DNA of 55,264 bases from an uncultured Bacteroidales bacterium (GCA_900544815.1 UQWT01000004.1:1-55264); one strand, 5' to 3'; positions 36,281 through 45,581 are shown, counted from the first letter of the stretch. The notes: generated by a model not told the origin, from the letters alone. Program-made: numbers and translations.

Positions 36281-37672
36281 ATGATGGTTACGAGAGAAAG
36301 AATAGTACATCTATTAGCGCAGGAACCCGGAAAAGAGGTTGTTGCCAAAGGTTGGGTAAGAACCAAACGTGGAAACAAGAATGTCTCATTTATTGCTTTG
36401 AATGATGGCTCTACAGTTAATAATATACAGATAGTATGTGATGCCAATGTAATCTCGGAAGAGGTAATGAAGGATATTACAACAGGTGCCTGCATTGCCG
36501 TTAAGGGCGAATTGGTAAAGTCTATGGGAAAAGGCCAGAATGTGGAGATACAGGCCAAAGAGATAGAGGTATACGGAACAGCTGATCCTAACAGCTATCC
36601 GCTGCAGAAAAAGGGGCATACTGTTGAATTCCTTAGAGAGATAGCTCATTTAAGACCAAGGACAAATACATTTGGAGCCGTTCTTAGAATAAGACACGCA
36701 ATGGCTTTTGCTATTCATAAATATTTTAATGACAAAGGTTTCTATTATCTGCATACCCCGCTTATTACAGCTTCTGACTGTGAAGGTGCGGGTGCTATGT
36801 TCCAGGTGACCACATTAGATTTGAACAATGTTCCAAAGAATGAGGAGGGTAAAGTTGATTATACCCAGGATTTCTTTGGCCGTCAGACATCATTGACTGT
36901 GAGCGGACAGTTGGAGGGTGAACTTGGGGCAATGGCTCTTGGCCAGATATATACCTTTGGGCCTACATTCAGAGCGGAAAACTCAAATACCCCAAGACAT
37001 TTGGCGGAGTTCTGGATGATAGAGCCTGAGATGGCATTCTACGAGATAGAGGACAATATGGATCTTGCAGAGGACTTTATAAAGAGTTTGGTGCAGTATG
37101 CTTTGGATAACTGCGCTGATGATCTTCAGTTCCTTAACAATATGTATGATAACGAACTTATAGAGAGATTAAAGGGGGTTGTAAATACTAAATTTGTACG
37201 TTTGCCTTATACGGAGGGTGTTAAAATTCTTAAGGAGAGCGGTGTTAAGTTTGAGTATCCTGTGGATTGGGGTGTAGATCTTCAAAGTGAGCATGAAAGG
37301 TATCTTGTAGAGAAACACTTTAAAAAACCTGTTATCCTTACAGATTATCCAAAGGAAATAAAGGCTTTCTACATGAAACAGAACGATGACGGTAAGACAG
37401 TTAGGGCAATGGATGTTCTCTTTCCTAAGATTGGAGAGATTATAGGTGGATCTCAGAGAGAGGAGAGCTTGGAGAAATTGGAGAAGAGAATAGCAGAATT
37501 GAATATGGACACCAAGAACTTATGGTGGTATCTCGATACAAGAAGGTTTGGCAGTGCCCCTCATAGTGGCTTTGGACTTGGCTTTGAAAGATTGTTGCTG
37601 TTTGTTACTGGTATGGCAAACATTAGAGATGTAATCCCATTCCCAAGAACACCTAAATCTGCAGATTTTTAA
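36281..37672 (+). CDS. asnS: Asparaginyl-tRNA synthetase
   Basis: AsnS charges tRNA-Asn with asparagine. The 463-residue class II synthetase has an N-terminal OB-fold anticodon-binding domain (residues about 15-105; VVAKGWVRTKRGNKNVSFIA). The catalytic domain has class II motif 2 in TFRAENSNTPRHLAEFWMIE and motif 3 in SGFGLGFERLLLF. The length and the RHLAEFWMIEPE stretch fit AsnS rather than AspS. The 134-base gap upstream has no exact TAnnTTTG; CTGCA/TGCAG near 36252-36265 can form a small hairpin just before the start. A terminator follows the stop. Confidence 0.95.
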   Translation: MMVTRERIVHLLAQEPGKEVVAKGWVRTKRGNKNVSFIALNDGSTVNNIQIVCDANVISEEVMKDITTGACIAVKGELVKSMGKGQNVEIQAKEIEVYGTADPNSYPLQKKGHTVEFLREIAHLRPRTNTFGAVLRIRHAMAFAIHKYFNDKGFYYLHTPLITASDCEGAGAMFQVTTLDLNNVPKNEEGKVDYTQDFFGRQTSLTVSGQLEGELGAMALGQIYTFGPTFRAENSNTPRHLAEFWMIEPEMAFYEIEDNMDLAEDFIKSLVQYALDNCADDLQFLNNMYDNELIERLKGVVNTKFVRLPYTEGVKILKESGVKFEYPVDWGVDLQSEHERYLVEKHFKKPVILTDYPKEIKAFYMKQNDDGKTVRAMDVLFPKIGEIIGGSQREESLEKLEKRIAELNMDTKNLWWYLDTRRFGSAPHSGFGLGFERLLLFVTGMANIRDVIPFPRTPKSADF

Positions 37673-37687
37673 AAATTGGCAAACAGA

Positions 37688-37728
37688 CGCCTCAGCAAAA
37701 CTACAATGAGTGATGCGGGGCGTTTTTA
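37688..37728 (+). terminator. Terminator after asnS
   Basis: ACGCCTC (37688-37694) pairs with GGGGCGT (37718-37724), with one G-U pair and a 23-base loop, followed by TTTTTAT. Its presence argues against translation of udk starting upstream of it. Confidence 0.6.
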
Positions 37729-37753
37729 TATAGACACTAAACTAAAAAAACTT

Positions 37754-38398
37754 ATGTTAATCATAGGAATAGCAGGTGGTACCGGCTCCGGCAAGACCAC
37801 AGTTGTAAAAAAACTTACAACTCTTTTAAATAAACAGGAGGATGTTGTGGTAATTCCGCAGGATTCCTACTATAAGGATAACAGTCATCTTACACCGGAG
37901 GAGAAGGCGGTACAGAATTTTGATCATCCCGATTCAATAGATTTTGAACTGCTTATACAGCATATTAAAGATCTTAAGAATGGCAAGGATGTGGAGCAAC
38001 CTGTCTATTCATATATTACCTGTTCCCGCTCTACAACGGAAACTGTGCATGTAAAGCCTGCGCACATTATTATTGTAGAGGGTATTCTTATATTCACCAA
38101 CGCCAAGTTGAGAAAGCTCCTGGATATAATGGTATTTGTTGATGCTGATGCAGATGACAGGCTTGCCAGAGTTATCCAAAGGGATACCGTTGAAAGGGGA
38201 AAGAATATTGAACAGGTGCTTACCCGCTATGAGCAGACAGTAAAGCCTATGCACCTGCAGTTTATTGAGCCGAGCAAGAGGTATGCAGATATAATTGTGC
38301 CTCAAGGTGGCCATAACAAGGTAGCTATTGATATATTAAAGGCAACCATTGAGAAGGCTTTGCAGATGAAGGCGGAGGGTAAGAATATAAATAGATAA
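37754..38398 (+). CDS. udk: Uridine kinase
   Basis: Uridine kinase phosphorylates uridine and cytidine with ATP or GTP in pyrimidine salvage. With the start at ATG 37754 the protein is 214 residues, the usual length, and begins right before the P-loop IAGGTGSGKTTVVKKL. Further family marks are PQDSYYKDNSHL, FDHPDSIDFELL, EGILIFTNAKLRKLLD and RDTVERGKNIEQVL. The frame is open back to a TTG at 37676, but that stretch contains the asnS terminator and has no family similarity. It is 12 bases before the TonB-like gene. Confidence 0.93.
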   Translation: MLIIGIAGGTGSGKTTVVKKLTTLLNKQEDVVVIPQDSYYKDNSHLTPEEKAVQNFDHPDSIDFELLIQHIKDLKNGKDVEQPVYSYITCSRSTTETVHVKPAHIIIVEGILIFTNAKLRKLLDIMVFVDADADDRLARVIQRDTVERGKNIEQVLTRYEQTVKPMHLQFIEPSKRYADIIVPQGGHNKVAIDILKATIEKALQMKAEGKNINR

Positions 38399-38410
38399 AG
38401 AGAATTTGGA

Positions 38411-39151
38411 ATGAAAAAGGAGAGACCATTAGAGGAAAACAGGGGGAAAAGGGTAGGGCTTATGTGCACTATCATTTTTCACCTTGTTGTACTTATAGTT
38501 TTCCTGCTTTATTCTATTAATGCCGTTGTTGCAGACGGGAATACATTCATGCTTGATTTCAGCAAACAGGAACAGTTGGAGCAAGAGATAAAACAGCAGG
38601 AGCTTAAGGAGTCTGTTGCCAAAGAGCTGGATGATATTCTAAGCGGGAGACAACCCTCCCAAACCTATAGAAATGTGGCTGTTGACAGAAGCTCCAAGAG
38701 TAACAGGCATTTAAAAGACGACCGTTTTAAGAACCCTAATCAAGTGTATGACGAGGCAAGAGAGCTGCAAAAAAAGTTGGATGCCTCTAAAAAAGAGGCT
38801 CTTGCCCAACAGGGTACAGATGATGTGCCCTCTAACAGTAGCAGTAAAGAGGTTAAATCTGAAACATACAAAGGTCCATCTATACTGTCATACAAGTTAG
38901 ATGGGAGAAAGAAGGCATACCTTCCTGTTCCGGCATATAAGGCTATTGGTGGTGGGGATGTTACAGTTAGGATAGTTGTTAACAGAAGGGGATATGTAAT
39001 CTCTGCGCAGATAGTTGAGGCTGTTTCAACACCGGATTCTGCCATACGGGAGTACGCCCTGCTGGCGGCAAAGAAAAGCCGTTTCGCAGCCAGCGCCACC
39101 GCTCCTGAAAAACAGGTTGGCGAGATTGTATACAGGTTCATAGCACAATAA
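38411..39151 (+). CDS. TonB-like energy transducer
   Basis: The 246-residue protein has a cytoplasmic start, one membrane helix (GLMCTIIFHLVVLIVFLLYS), a charged helical linker (residues about 50-150) and a C-terminal TonB-type domain (GGDVTVRIVVNRRGYVISAQ, then FAASATAPEKQVGEIVYRFI). Such proteins link the ExbB/ExbD motor to outer-membrane receptors. The linker is rich in Gln, Lys and Glu rather than the proline repeats of E. coli TonB. It follows udk by 12 bases and ends at a bidirectional terminator. Together with exbB/exbD at 31794 and susC at the right end it completes a plausible uptake machinery, though these are separate transcription units. Confidence 0.8.
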   Translation: MKKERPLEENRGKRVGLMCTIIFHLVVLIVFLLYSINAVVADGNTFMLDFSKQEQLEQEIKQQELKESVAKELDDILSGRQPSQTYRNVAVDRSSKSNRHLKDDRFKNPNQVYDEARELQKKLDASKKEALAQQGTDDVPSNSSSKEVKSETYKGPSILSYKLDGRKKAYLPVPAYKAIGGGDVTVRIVVNRRGYVISAQIVEAVSTPDSAIREYALLAAKKSRFAASATAPEKQVGEIVYRFIAQ

Positions 39152-39215
39152 TGTAAACAGACATTTTGTTTTTGCAATACGCGAGAATAGTACAGGGGTG
39201 TTGTTGTTGATAGGT

Positions 39216-39241
39216 AAAATAGCAAAGCTATTTTTTCTTTT
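39216..39241. terminator. Bidirectional terminator between convergent genes
   Basis: AAAATAGC (39216-39223) pairs with GCTATTTT (39227-39234) around an AAA loop. T-rich sequence follows on the plus strand (TTTTTTCTTTTT), and T follows the reverse strand stem too. It overlaps the last codons of the minus-strand gene and serves the TonB-like gene from the left. Confidence 0.8.
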
Positions 39242-39671
39242 TGTTACTTTTTAGGTAGTAGTTGCCGTCTTTGCCTTTCTTGTACTCCTTGCCTCTGCCA
39301 ATGGATTTAAGGTAGGAGATATACTGCTGGTCTGTCATGATTTTCTTAAAAGCAGCCAATGTTGTATCTATCCAGCGGTCTCGTACTGTGGTATATGATT
39401 TGGGATCCTGCATGCCCCTCTGTTGCAGTTTTTCCATATCCTCCTTTAGTCTGGAGTAATTATATTGTAGGACAGAGTCTACGTAAAATACCTGTGTGGG
39501 ATTGAGCTTAAGCTCTTTCTCCAATCTTTCCGCTTCGAGAGATGCCATCTCCTCCGGAGTTTTCTCTTTTGGTTGCTCTTGAGCATAAGATTGCTTTGGA
39601 ATAAGCACAATTGCCAATAGTATCAGCGCAAAAATGTAAATTGTCTTTGAGATGTTTTGTCTTACAGTCAT
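39228..39671 (-). CDS. Small exported protein of unknown function
   Basis: I do not recognise this 147-residue protein. It has an N-terminal signal peptide (IYIFALILLAIVLIPKQSYA, cut near SYA). The mature part is charged and helical, with ASLEAERLEKELKLNPTQVF followed by tyrosine-rich DSVLQYNYSRLKEDMEKL, and a very basic end (NYYLKSNKKKK). The helical hairpin character recalls small periplasmic Spy/CpxP-like proteins with LTxxQ-type motifs (here LNPTQ and TDQQY), but this is only a resemblance. It is divergent from the C69 dipeptidase gene, with 49 bases between the two starts. Confidence 0.7.
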   Translation of the reverse strand: MTVRQNISKTIYIFALILLAIVLIPKQSYAQEQPKEKTPEEMASLEAERLEKELKLNPTQVFYVDSVLQYNYSRLKEDMEKLQQRGMQDPKSYTTVRDRWIDTTLAAFKKIMTDQQYISYLKSIGRGKEYKKGKDGNYYLKSNKKKK

Positions 39672-39685
39672 TTTTTCTATATTTG
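39656..39685 (+). promoter_or_regulatory. Promoter of the C69 dipeptidase gene
   Basis: TTTG at 39656-39659 and TATATTTG at 39678-39685 are separated by 18 bases, close to the Bacteroidota consensus. Transcription would start near 39692, about 29 bases before the ATG. The -33 box lies inside the start of the divergent gene. Confidence 0.7.
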
Positions 39686-39720
39686 TATATTTCCGCTAAA
39701 TTAGAAAAAATATATTTAAT

Positions 39721-41433
39721 ATGAGAATTATTTCAAAAACGATTTTTGTTCTTACGCTGCTTATGGCAGCTGCTATAAGCTCCTGGGCATGTTCAAACGT
39801 GCTTGTAACTAAAGGTGCTTCTAAAGACGGTTCTGTTATGGTAACCTATTCTGCAGACTCACACCAACTTTACGGCGCACTTTACCATGTTCCCGGAGGT
39901 ATCTGGCCAAAAGGCTCTATGTTAAAGGTCTGGGAGTGGGATTCCGGCAGGTATATGGGAGAGATTCAGCAGATAGAGAGAACCTATTCAACAATGGGCA
40001 ATATGAACGAGCATCAGCTCATCATTACGGAGACAACCTTTGGAGGCCGTAGCGAGCTTGTAGATACAACCGGTATAATGGATTATGGTTCACTTATTTA
40101 TATTACCCTTCAACGCGCAAAGACAGCAAGAGAGGCTATTAATGTAATAGCAGACCTTATGGCAACATATGGTTATGCGTCGGGAGGAGAAACATTCTCA
40201 ATAGCAGACAAGGATGAGGTTTGGGTTATGGAGATTATTGGCAGAGGTACAAAACTTAATAAAAAGGGTGTTAATGTAAACAAAGGGGCAAACTGGGTTG
40301 CAATAAGAATCCCCGACGGCTATATAAGCGCTCATGCCAACCAGAGCAGAATAACAAATTTCCCTCTAAACGACCCTGAAAACTGCCTGTACGAGAAAAA
40401 TACCATAAACTTTGCAAGAGAGGCGGGCTACTTTACCGGGTCAGATGAGGAGTTCAGTTTCTGCGATGCGTATGCCCCTGCAGATTATAGTGCTCTAAGA
40501 GGTTGTGAGGCAAGAGTATGGAGTGCATTCAACATCCTTGGCAAAGGGATGATTGGAGACAAGCCTGCAGTGGATTACTTTGACTTTGCGAGCGGTGCCA
40601 ATCCAAACAACAAGATGCCGCTCTACATTAAACCTGCTGAGAAACTTACACTTAAACAGGTTGCAGATGTTATGAGAGACCATTACGAGGATACCCCTCT
40701 TGATATGCGCAAAGATATTGGTGCCGGTGGATTTGAGCTTCCGTACAGATGGCGTCCAATGACCTTTGAGGTTGATGGAAAGACATATATGAATGAGAGA
40801 GCTATTGCAACGCAGCAGACTGGTTTCTGGATGTTAGGGCAGGCAAGGAATTGGCTTCCCGACGAAATAGGTGGAATTATCTGGTTTGGTGTTGATGATG
40901 CCGCTACATCCTGCCTTACCCCAATATACACCTCATCTGTAAGGGTACCTCTATGCTTAAGGGAGGGCAATGGCGATATGCTAACCTACTCACCGACATC
41001 CGCTTTCTGGCTGTTTAACAGAGTCGCTCAGTTTGCATATCTGCGTTATAACCTTATAGCTCCCGAGGTTCAGGCCGCAGCAAATGATCACGAGAGCGGA
41101 GCACAGCAGATTGTAAGCACCATAGACAAGGAGGCGCAGCGTATATACAAAGAGAACCCTGCAAAGGTTAAGGAGTATCTTACAGAGTGGTCCGAGATGA
41201 TTGCGGACAGGATGTTCAAGAAATGGCAGGAGTTGGATACATACCTGTTGGTAAAATATATGGACGGCAATGTCAAGAAGCAGAACCCCGATGGCAGTTT
41301 CATGTACGACAAATATGGAAGAGGTATTCCTGCTTCACCGGATTGGCCAGGCTATTCTAATCACTGGAAAGAGAATGTAGTGAAGGATGCCGGCGAGAGA
41401 TTGGAGGTTAAGAAGATAGAGGTGACGAAATAG
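39721..41433 (+). CDS. C69 family dipeptidase
   Basis: The 570-residue exported protein belongs to the C69 (PepD-like) Ntn-hydrolase family. A signal or pro-segment ends at SSWA and exposes Cys24 (CSNVLVTKGASKDGSVMV), which would be the N-terminal nucleophile of the mature enzyme. GGETFSIADKDEVWVMEIIG and WVAIRIPDGYISAHANQSRI are characteristic further on. C69 enzymes cleave a range of dipeptides. With the two S9 enzymes near the left end, it fits an asaccharolytic, peptide-using lifestyle, though that is an inference. It has a good promoter and a perfect terminator whose stem lies inside the convergent gene. Confidence 0.9.
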   Translation: MRIISKTIFVLTLLMAAAISSWACSNVLVTKGASKDGSVMVTYSADSHQLYGALYHVPGGIWPKGSMLKVWEWDSGRYMGEIQQIERTYSTMGNMNEHQLIITETTFGGRSELVDTTGIMDYGSLIYITLQRAKTAREAINVIADLMATYGYASGGETFSIADKDEVWVMEIIGRGTKLNKKGVNVNKGANWVAIRIPDGYISAHANQSRITNFPLNDPENCLYEKNTINFAREAGYFTGSDEEFSFCDAYAPADYSALRGCEARVWSAFNILGKGMIGDKPAVDYFDFASGANPNNKMPLYIKPAEKLTLKQVADVMRDHYEDTPLDMRKDIGAGGFELPYRWRPMTFEVDGKTYMNERAIATQQTGFWMLGQARNWLPDEIGGIIWFGVDDAATSCLTPIYTSSVRVPLCLREGNGDMLTYSPTSAFWLFNRVAQFAYLRYNLIAPEVQAAANDHESGAQQIVSTIDKEAQRIYKENPAKVKEYLTEWSEMIADRMFKKWQELDTYLLVKYMDGNVKKQNPDGSFMYDKYGRGIPASPDWPGYSNHWKENVVKDAGERLEVKKIEVTK

Positions 41434-41465
41434 TAGGAGTGAGATAGTAAAAGAAATACAACGTC

Positions 41466-42308
41466 TTATATCTTATAGAAGTGCGGTTTACGATCTTTGT
41501 AATATGCAAGGTGAGTGAAACCGCACTTTTTTACTACCTCTGCATAAAATTCAAAAGACTCTCCCAATCTAAACGCATCGTGCGCATCCGAGCCAAAGCT
41601 GAGCGCCTCTCCGCCTAACTCTTTAAAACGCTTTAAGATATTAAGATCTAAAACAGGTGTGCCGCCAAAACGCTCTCTGTAGGTGTTTGTATTAATCTCC
41701 AGCGCTTTGCCGCTCTCAGCCAAAAACTTGAGTAGCGGTTCCATATAGTCTCCAAACTCAGCTAATGTTATACTCCTGCACGGATAGTTCCTATAGCGGG
41801 TTATGTAGTCGTAATGCCCCAAAATATCAAAATCCCTGTACTCGAAAGCCGTTTTGCAGATAGCCTCCAAGGCACCGCTGTATGCCCTTTTATAGTCCTT
41901 CCCCTCATAGTAGGTCTGCATGTATGGATCCAAATGTTCCACAAAATGAACAGACCCGATAACCACATCAAAATCAAAACCTTTCACATATTCGCGTATC
42001 TTGCCAAGACTGCCTGGCTGCAAACCAACTTCAATCCCTTTAAAGACTTGTAGTTTAGTTATTTCCGCTTCCCGACAAACCACTCTTTGGCTACTCTCAT
42101 GGAGCAGGTGGCTGCAATGCTCTATCTCCTGTTGCTGCTGCGCAATGGAGAATTTGAACTCATTATCCCTTGCCGGGGCATCAAGGTCTAAATGGTCTGT
42201 AAAGGCAATGCCGCTCAGACCATGCGATACGGCGTATGCGATGCTCTCCTCTACGGTTGTCCTGGCATCTGGAGAGAATGTGCTATGGGTATGATTGTCA
42301 AAAAACAT
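41466..42308 (-). CDS. PHP-domain histidinol-phosphatase-like hydrolase
   Basis: The 280-residue protein has the PHP metal-binding signatures DNHTHSTFSPDA at the start, FTDHLDLDAP near residue 38, GSVHFVEHLDPY, DILGHYDYITRY and the final GSDAHDAFRLGES. This fits the HisJ-like histidinol-phosphatase branch, which makes histidinol from its phosphate. No other his genes are nearby, so another phosphoester substrate is possible. Its 3' end carries the terminator of the convergent C69 gene. No TAnnTTTG was found in the 118-base gap upstream, which is AT-rich and otherwise empty. Confidence 0.85.
   Translation of the reverse strand: MFFDNHTHSTFSPDARTTVEESIAYAVSHGLSGIAFTDHLDLDAPARDNEFKFSIAQQQQEIEHCSHLLHESSQRVVCREAEITKLQVFKGIEVGLQPGSLGKIREYVKGFDFDVVIGSVHFVEHLDPYMQTYYEGKDYKRAYSGALEAICKTAFEYRDFDILGHYDYITRYRNYPCRSITLAEFGDYMEPLLKFLAESGKALEINTNTYRERFGGTPVLDLNILKRFKELGGEALSFGSDAHDAFRLGESFEFYAEVVKKCGFTHLAYYKDRKPHFYKI
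41479..41532 (+). terminator. Terminator of the C69 gene, embedded in the PHP gene
   Basis: AAGTGCGGTTT (41479-41489) and AAACCGCACTT (41518-41528) form a perfect 11-base stem with a 28-base loop. TTTTTT covers 41527-41532. On the opposite strand the same bases encode the C-terminal part of the PHP protein. Confidence 0.8.
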
Positions 42309-42426
42309 TTAGAGTAATGCAATAAGGTTAGTAATCTTAAAAAAATAACTTGGTTATCTTTAATTGTCTTTTCGTACTGCTAAATCTTTACCAACTTATT
42401 TTTTAACGCTTACTTAAAACAGCTTC

Positions 42427-42813
42427 TTAATTCCTGAGTCTGCAGATCTTCCAGCTCTCACCCTCCTTTACAAAAAGCATGGAACCATCTATCGGGAAGC
42501 TCTCCCCAATAATTGAGTATGAGACGCTAAGGGTGTCTGATTTGCCAACCTTCTCAGGTTCTCCTATATTGAATGTTAGTTTTGATGCTCTCTCTTTGAT
42601 TGAAGAGGTTATGGCATCGGGCAGAGTGCCAAACTGTTCTGTGGCCTCATTGAGCATCTTGCTGTACTCTTGTGTACAATACTCAGATGCCTTGGCGTAA
42701 TCTGTTGTGAGATATGATTCTATAAATGAGCCCGCTGCCTCTTTTACTTCGCTGTTGTTACTGCAGGAACAAAAAAAGGCAAGGGAAGATATGATAATTG
42801 CTATATGTCTCAT
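42427..42813 (-). CDS. Small lipoprotein, DUF4878-like
   Basis: The 128-residue protein begins with a lipoprotein-type signal (IIISSLAFFCSC; Cys17 the likelier lipid site). The mature part has the helical-then-beta NTF2-like pattern of DUF4878 proteins: VKEAAGSFIESYLTTDYAKA, then DTLSVSYSIIG and ESWKICRLRN at the end. The function of that family is unknown; it would sit in the periplasm on a membrane. A -7 box TAATTTTG lies about 70 bases upstream of the ATG. The gap of 118 bases downstream separates it from the PHP gene. Confidence 0.7.
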   Translation of the reverse strand: MRHIAIIISSLAFFCSCSNNSEVKEAAGSFIESYLTTDYAKASEYCTQEYSKMLNEATEQFGTLPDAITSSIKERASKLTFNIGEPEKVGKSDTLSVSYSIIGESFPIDGSMLFVKEGESWKICRLRN

Positions 42814-42881
42814 AATCCAAAATATTTATTGAAAATAGTTGCCGGTTGCAGCCAATTTGCCTAAACCTTCTGATTCGTCTG

Positions 42882-42889
42882 CAAAATTA
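42882..42889 (-). promoter_or_regulatory. Possible promoter -7 box of the small lipoprotein gene
   Basis: CAAAATTA on the plus strand is TAATTTTG on the minus strand, matching TAnnTTTG, 69 bases before the ATG. A GTTG about 20 bases farther upstream may act as -33. Confidence 0.4.
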
Positions 42890-42895
42890 ACAAAT

Positions 42896-45571
42896 CTACT
42901 CAAGGGTTACAACAGTGATTCCGCTGCCACCGTATCTTATGTCCTCATCTTTGCAGGATACGACACCGGGCATTGTGAGTAGAAACTTGCGTACCTCCTC
43001 CTTTAGTATGCCGTTCCCTTTTCCGTGAAGTATCTTTACCTCAGACGAGCCTACCATAAGGGCATCGTCTATGAATCTTGTGGCGGAGTCTATAGCTTCG
43101 TCCAAACGTTGTCCGCGAATATCTATCTGTGGCTTGAAGTTGAGTTTGCGCTCGTTTATGGAGTCGCTTATAATATTGCTGCTTTTAAAGGTAACTTTGC
43201 CGGCAGCTTTTAGTTTACCTGTAAATTCGTTGTTGGAGATAGGCTCTACTCCGCTTATGCTTACCTTGCTTATGATGCTGCCTACCGCCACATTTACCCA
43301 GTTTTTCCCAATAGTAAGTATCTCGCCAACCATACCGTTGTCTTTAATGCGTACCTTGTCTCCAATATCCAATCCTGCCTTTTTCTCCTCCATTACATTT
43401 GGAGATATAGCGTTGGATGTAGCACCGTTTGTGGTATTGGCTGCGGTGTTTGTTGCAGCGGAACTGTTGTCTATGCTGCCTGCAGATTCCGCCCTGCTCT
43501 TTTCGCCTCTTGCCTTGCGCTCCTCCTTGCGTTTCTTGCGCTCTATGAGCCTGTTCATCTGTGCTTCAATCTTCTTGTCTGTCTCCGAGGCGTTGATCTC
43601 ATTCAAGGATTCCTTAAATTCACCAAGACTCTTTCTGGCAATGATTGTCTGCTCCCTTTGAGCCTGAGCCTCCTTTATCTCCTTAATTGTCTGCTCTATG
43701 CGTTTGTTAGCCTCCGCTATAAGCTCCTGAGCCTCTCTTTTTGCCTCCTCTATAATGGATTTCTTGTTCTTCTGTATCTCTACAAGCTCCTTTTGGTATC
43801 TCTCCGTTACCCCCTCCAATGTCTTGTCTGTGATCTTTATCCTTTGCAGCTTCTCATCAAGGGCACGTTTGTTCTTTGATATCTTTCTAAGCTGCCGCTC
43901 AAGGTCTACAAAGCCGTTGCCCGCAATCTCTTGAGCCTCCTTGATGATTTTGTCGGGAAGCCCAATCTTTCTTGCAAGTTCAAAGGCAAATGAGTTGCCG
44001 GGGAGTCCAATTTCTAAGTTGAACAGAGGCATTATCTTGCCAACATCAAACAGCATGGCTCCGTTTATTGCTCCGTTTTTACCGCCACTCTTCTCCTTGC
44101 CGCTTGCCGGATCTTTGTCTCCATCTTTCACCATGTTTCTTGCTCCGCCGACAATATTCTGAGCGTAATATTTAAGGTTGGTGTAGTGAGTGGTTATTAC
44201 TCCGTAAACCCCTTTGCTGTCTATCTCCCGCAGAATGGCCTCTGCGATTGCTCCGCCGGCTGTTGGTTCTGTGCCGGAGCCAAACTCATCTATGAGTACA
44301 AGAGATTCTTTGTCTGCCCACTGGAGCATCTCCTTCATGTTGGTGAGATGGGAGCTATATGTACTAAGGTCATTTTCAAGTGATTGCTCGTCGCCAATAT
44401 CAATGAACATCTCTTTGAATATTCGTAGTTCGCTGGTTTCTGCGGCCGGTATAAGCAGACCCCACTGGAACATGTACTGCAGTAGCCCTGTTGTTTTAAG
44501 GCAGACAGATTTTCCTCCCGCATTCGGGCCGGAAATAATAAGAATATGCTTTGTTGGAGTTAGCGTGAGATTGAGTGGCACTATAGGTTTGCCCTCCCTC
44601 TTTAGTGCAGCCTCCAACAGCGGGTGTCTTGCTCTTACGAGTTTTAGCTCGTTGTCCTGAGATATGATTGGCATTCCGGCCTCCATGTCTAAAGCTACCT
44701 TTGCCTTTGCCAACAGAAAGTCTATCTCCCCAACAAACCGTGAGCCCATAAGAAGCTCCGGTATAAACGGCCTTACAAAATCTGAGAACTCTGCAAGGAT
44801 GCGTGCAATCTCTCTCTGCTGTGCAAAATAGAGCTCCCTTACCTCGTTGTTCAGTTCCACTACTTCGGCAGGTTCTATATAAACGGTCTTGCCGGTGGCG
44901 CTTTCGTCATATACATACCCGGGCAACCGTCTCTTGGCTCCTGCATCAACAGGAATAAGTATTTTGCCCTCTCTTACAGATACTTTTGCTTCGAGGTCTA
45001 CAATCCCTTCGTCCTTAGCTCGTTTGAGTACTGCCTGAACCCTTCTCGACACAGAGTTCTCTTTCTCTCTAAGATTACGCCTAATCTCCTGTAACTGAGG
45101 AGATGCTGTGTCTTTTACCTCGCCATGCCTGTCTACAATCTCGTCTATCCTGTAGAGAATCTCGGGCGGATAAATAACAGGGGCGGCCAATTTGAACAGA
45201 TTGGGGTATTTTTGAGACTTGCCGCTATTAAGTTTATCCTCTCTAAAGAATAGCGTAAGCTCCTTTAAAGTTGCCAAAAACTGTTTCAGGCTTATCATAT
45301 CGTTGAGCGATATTACCGCACTTGGTGTCTCCAATGGTTTAAGGAAATGGATTGTGTCTACATATCCATTTCTTGGGAAGGACTGCTCAAAGATAGATAT
45401 TACCCTCATCTCATCTGTAAGACGCAGTCGTTTGTCAATTGTCTCCTTTTTGCATGATACCTCCTCTTCGCCGGCTCTCTGTTTTGCATAATTGGTACTG
45501 CACCTGCCTGCTATCTGTTCGCGAATCTTTTTAAAACCTAACTTCTGTTCTATTTTCTCTGCGTTTATCAT
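42896..45571 (-). CDS. mutS2: Endonuclease MutS2
   Basis: MutS2 resembles MutS but has a C-terminal Smr nuclease domain; it limits recombination or rescues collided ribosomes, depending on the species. The 891-residue protein has a core/clamp region (residues about 1-320), an ATPase with GPNAGGKSVCLKTTG and FIDIGDEQSLENDLSTYSSH, a coiled coil (about 540-690) and an Smr domain (about 810-891; DIRGQRLDEAI, ILHGKGNGIL). It exceeds the usual 780-830 residues because of a Lys/Gly-rich insert in the ATPase (DKDPASGKEKSGGKNG) and a Ser/Thr/Asn/Ala linker (SSAATNTAANTTNGATSN). AGGAGG lies ten bases before the ATG, an unusually good Shine-Dalgarno here, with TATCTTTG farther upstream. Confidence 0.95.
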   Translation of the reverse strand: MINAEKIEQKLGFKKIREQIAGRCSTNYAKQRAGEEEVSCKKETIDKRLRLTDEMRVISIFEQSFPRNGYVDTIHFLKPLETPSAVISLNDMISLKQFLATLKELTLFFREDKLNSGKSQKYPNLFKLAAPVIYPPEILYRIDEIVDRHGEVKDTASPQLQEIRRNLREKENSVSRRVQAVLKRAKDEGIVDLEAKVSVREGKILIPVDAGAKRRLPGYVYDESATGKTVYIEPAEVVELNNEVRELYFAQQREIARILAEFSDFVRPFIPELLMGSRFVGEIDFLLAKAKVALDMEAGMPIISQDNELKLVRARHPLLEAALKREGKPIVPLNLTLTPTKHILIISGPNAGGKSVCLKTTGLLQYMFQWGLLIPAAETSELRIFKEMFIDIGDEQSLENDLSTYSSHLTNMKEMLQWADKESLVLIDEFGSGTEPTAGGAIAEAILREIDSKGVYGVITTHYTNLKYYAQNIVGGARNMVKDGDKDPASGKEKSGGKNGAINGAMLFDVGKIMPLFNLEIGLPGNSFAFELARKIGLPDKIIKEAQEIAGNGFVDLERQLRKISKNKRALDEKLQRIKITDKTLEGVTERYQKELVEIQKNKKSIIEEAKREAQELIAEANKRIEQTIKEIKEAQAQREQTIIARKSLGEFKESLNEINASETDKKIEAQMNRLIERKKRKEERKARGEKSRAESAGSIDNSSAATNTAANTTNGATSNAISPNVMEEKKAGLDIGDKVRIKDNGMVGEILTIGKNWVNVAVGSIISKVSISGVEPISNNEFTGKLKAAGKVTFKSSNIISDSINERKLNFKPQIDIRGQRLDEAIDSATRFIDDALMVGSSEVKILHGKGNGILKEEVRKFLLTMPGVVSCKDEDIRYGGSGITVVTLE

Positions 45572-45581
45572 CTGTAAATAT

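Noticed and set aside
37676..37753. TTG start that would extend uridine kinase by 26 residues
   Set aside because: It contains the asnS terminator, and the ATG at 37754 gives the normal family length.
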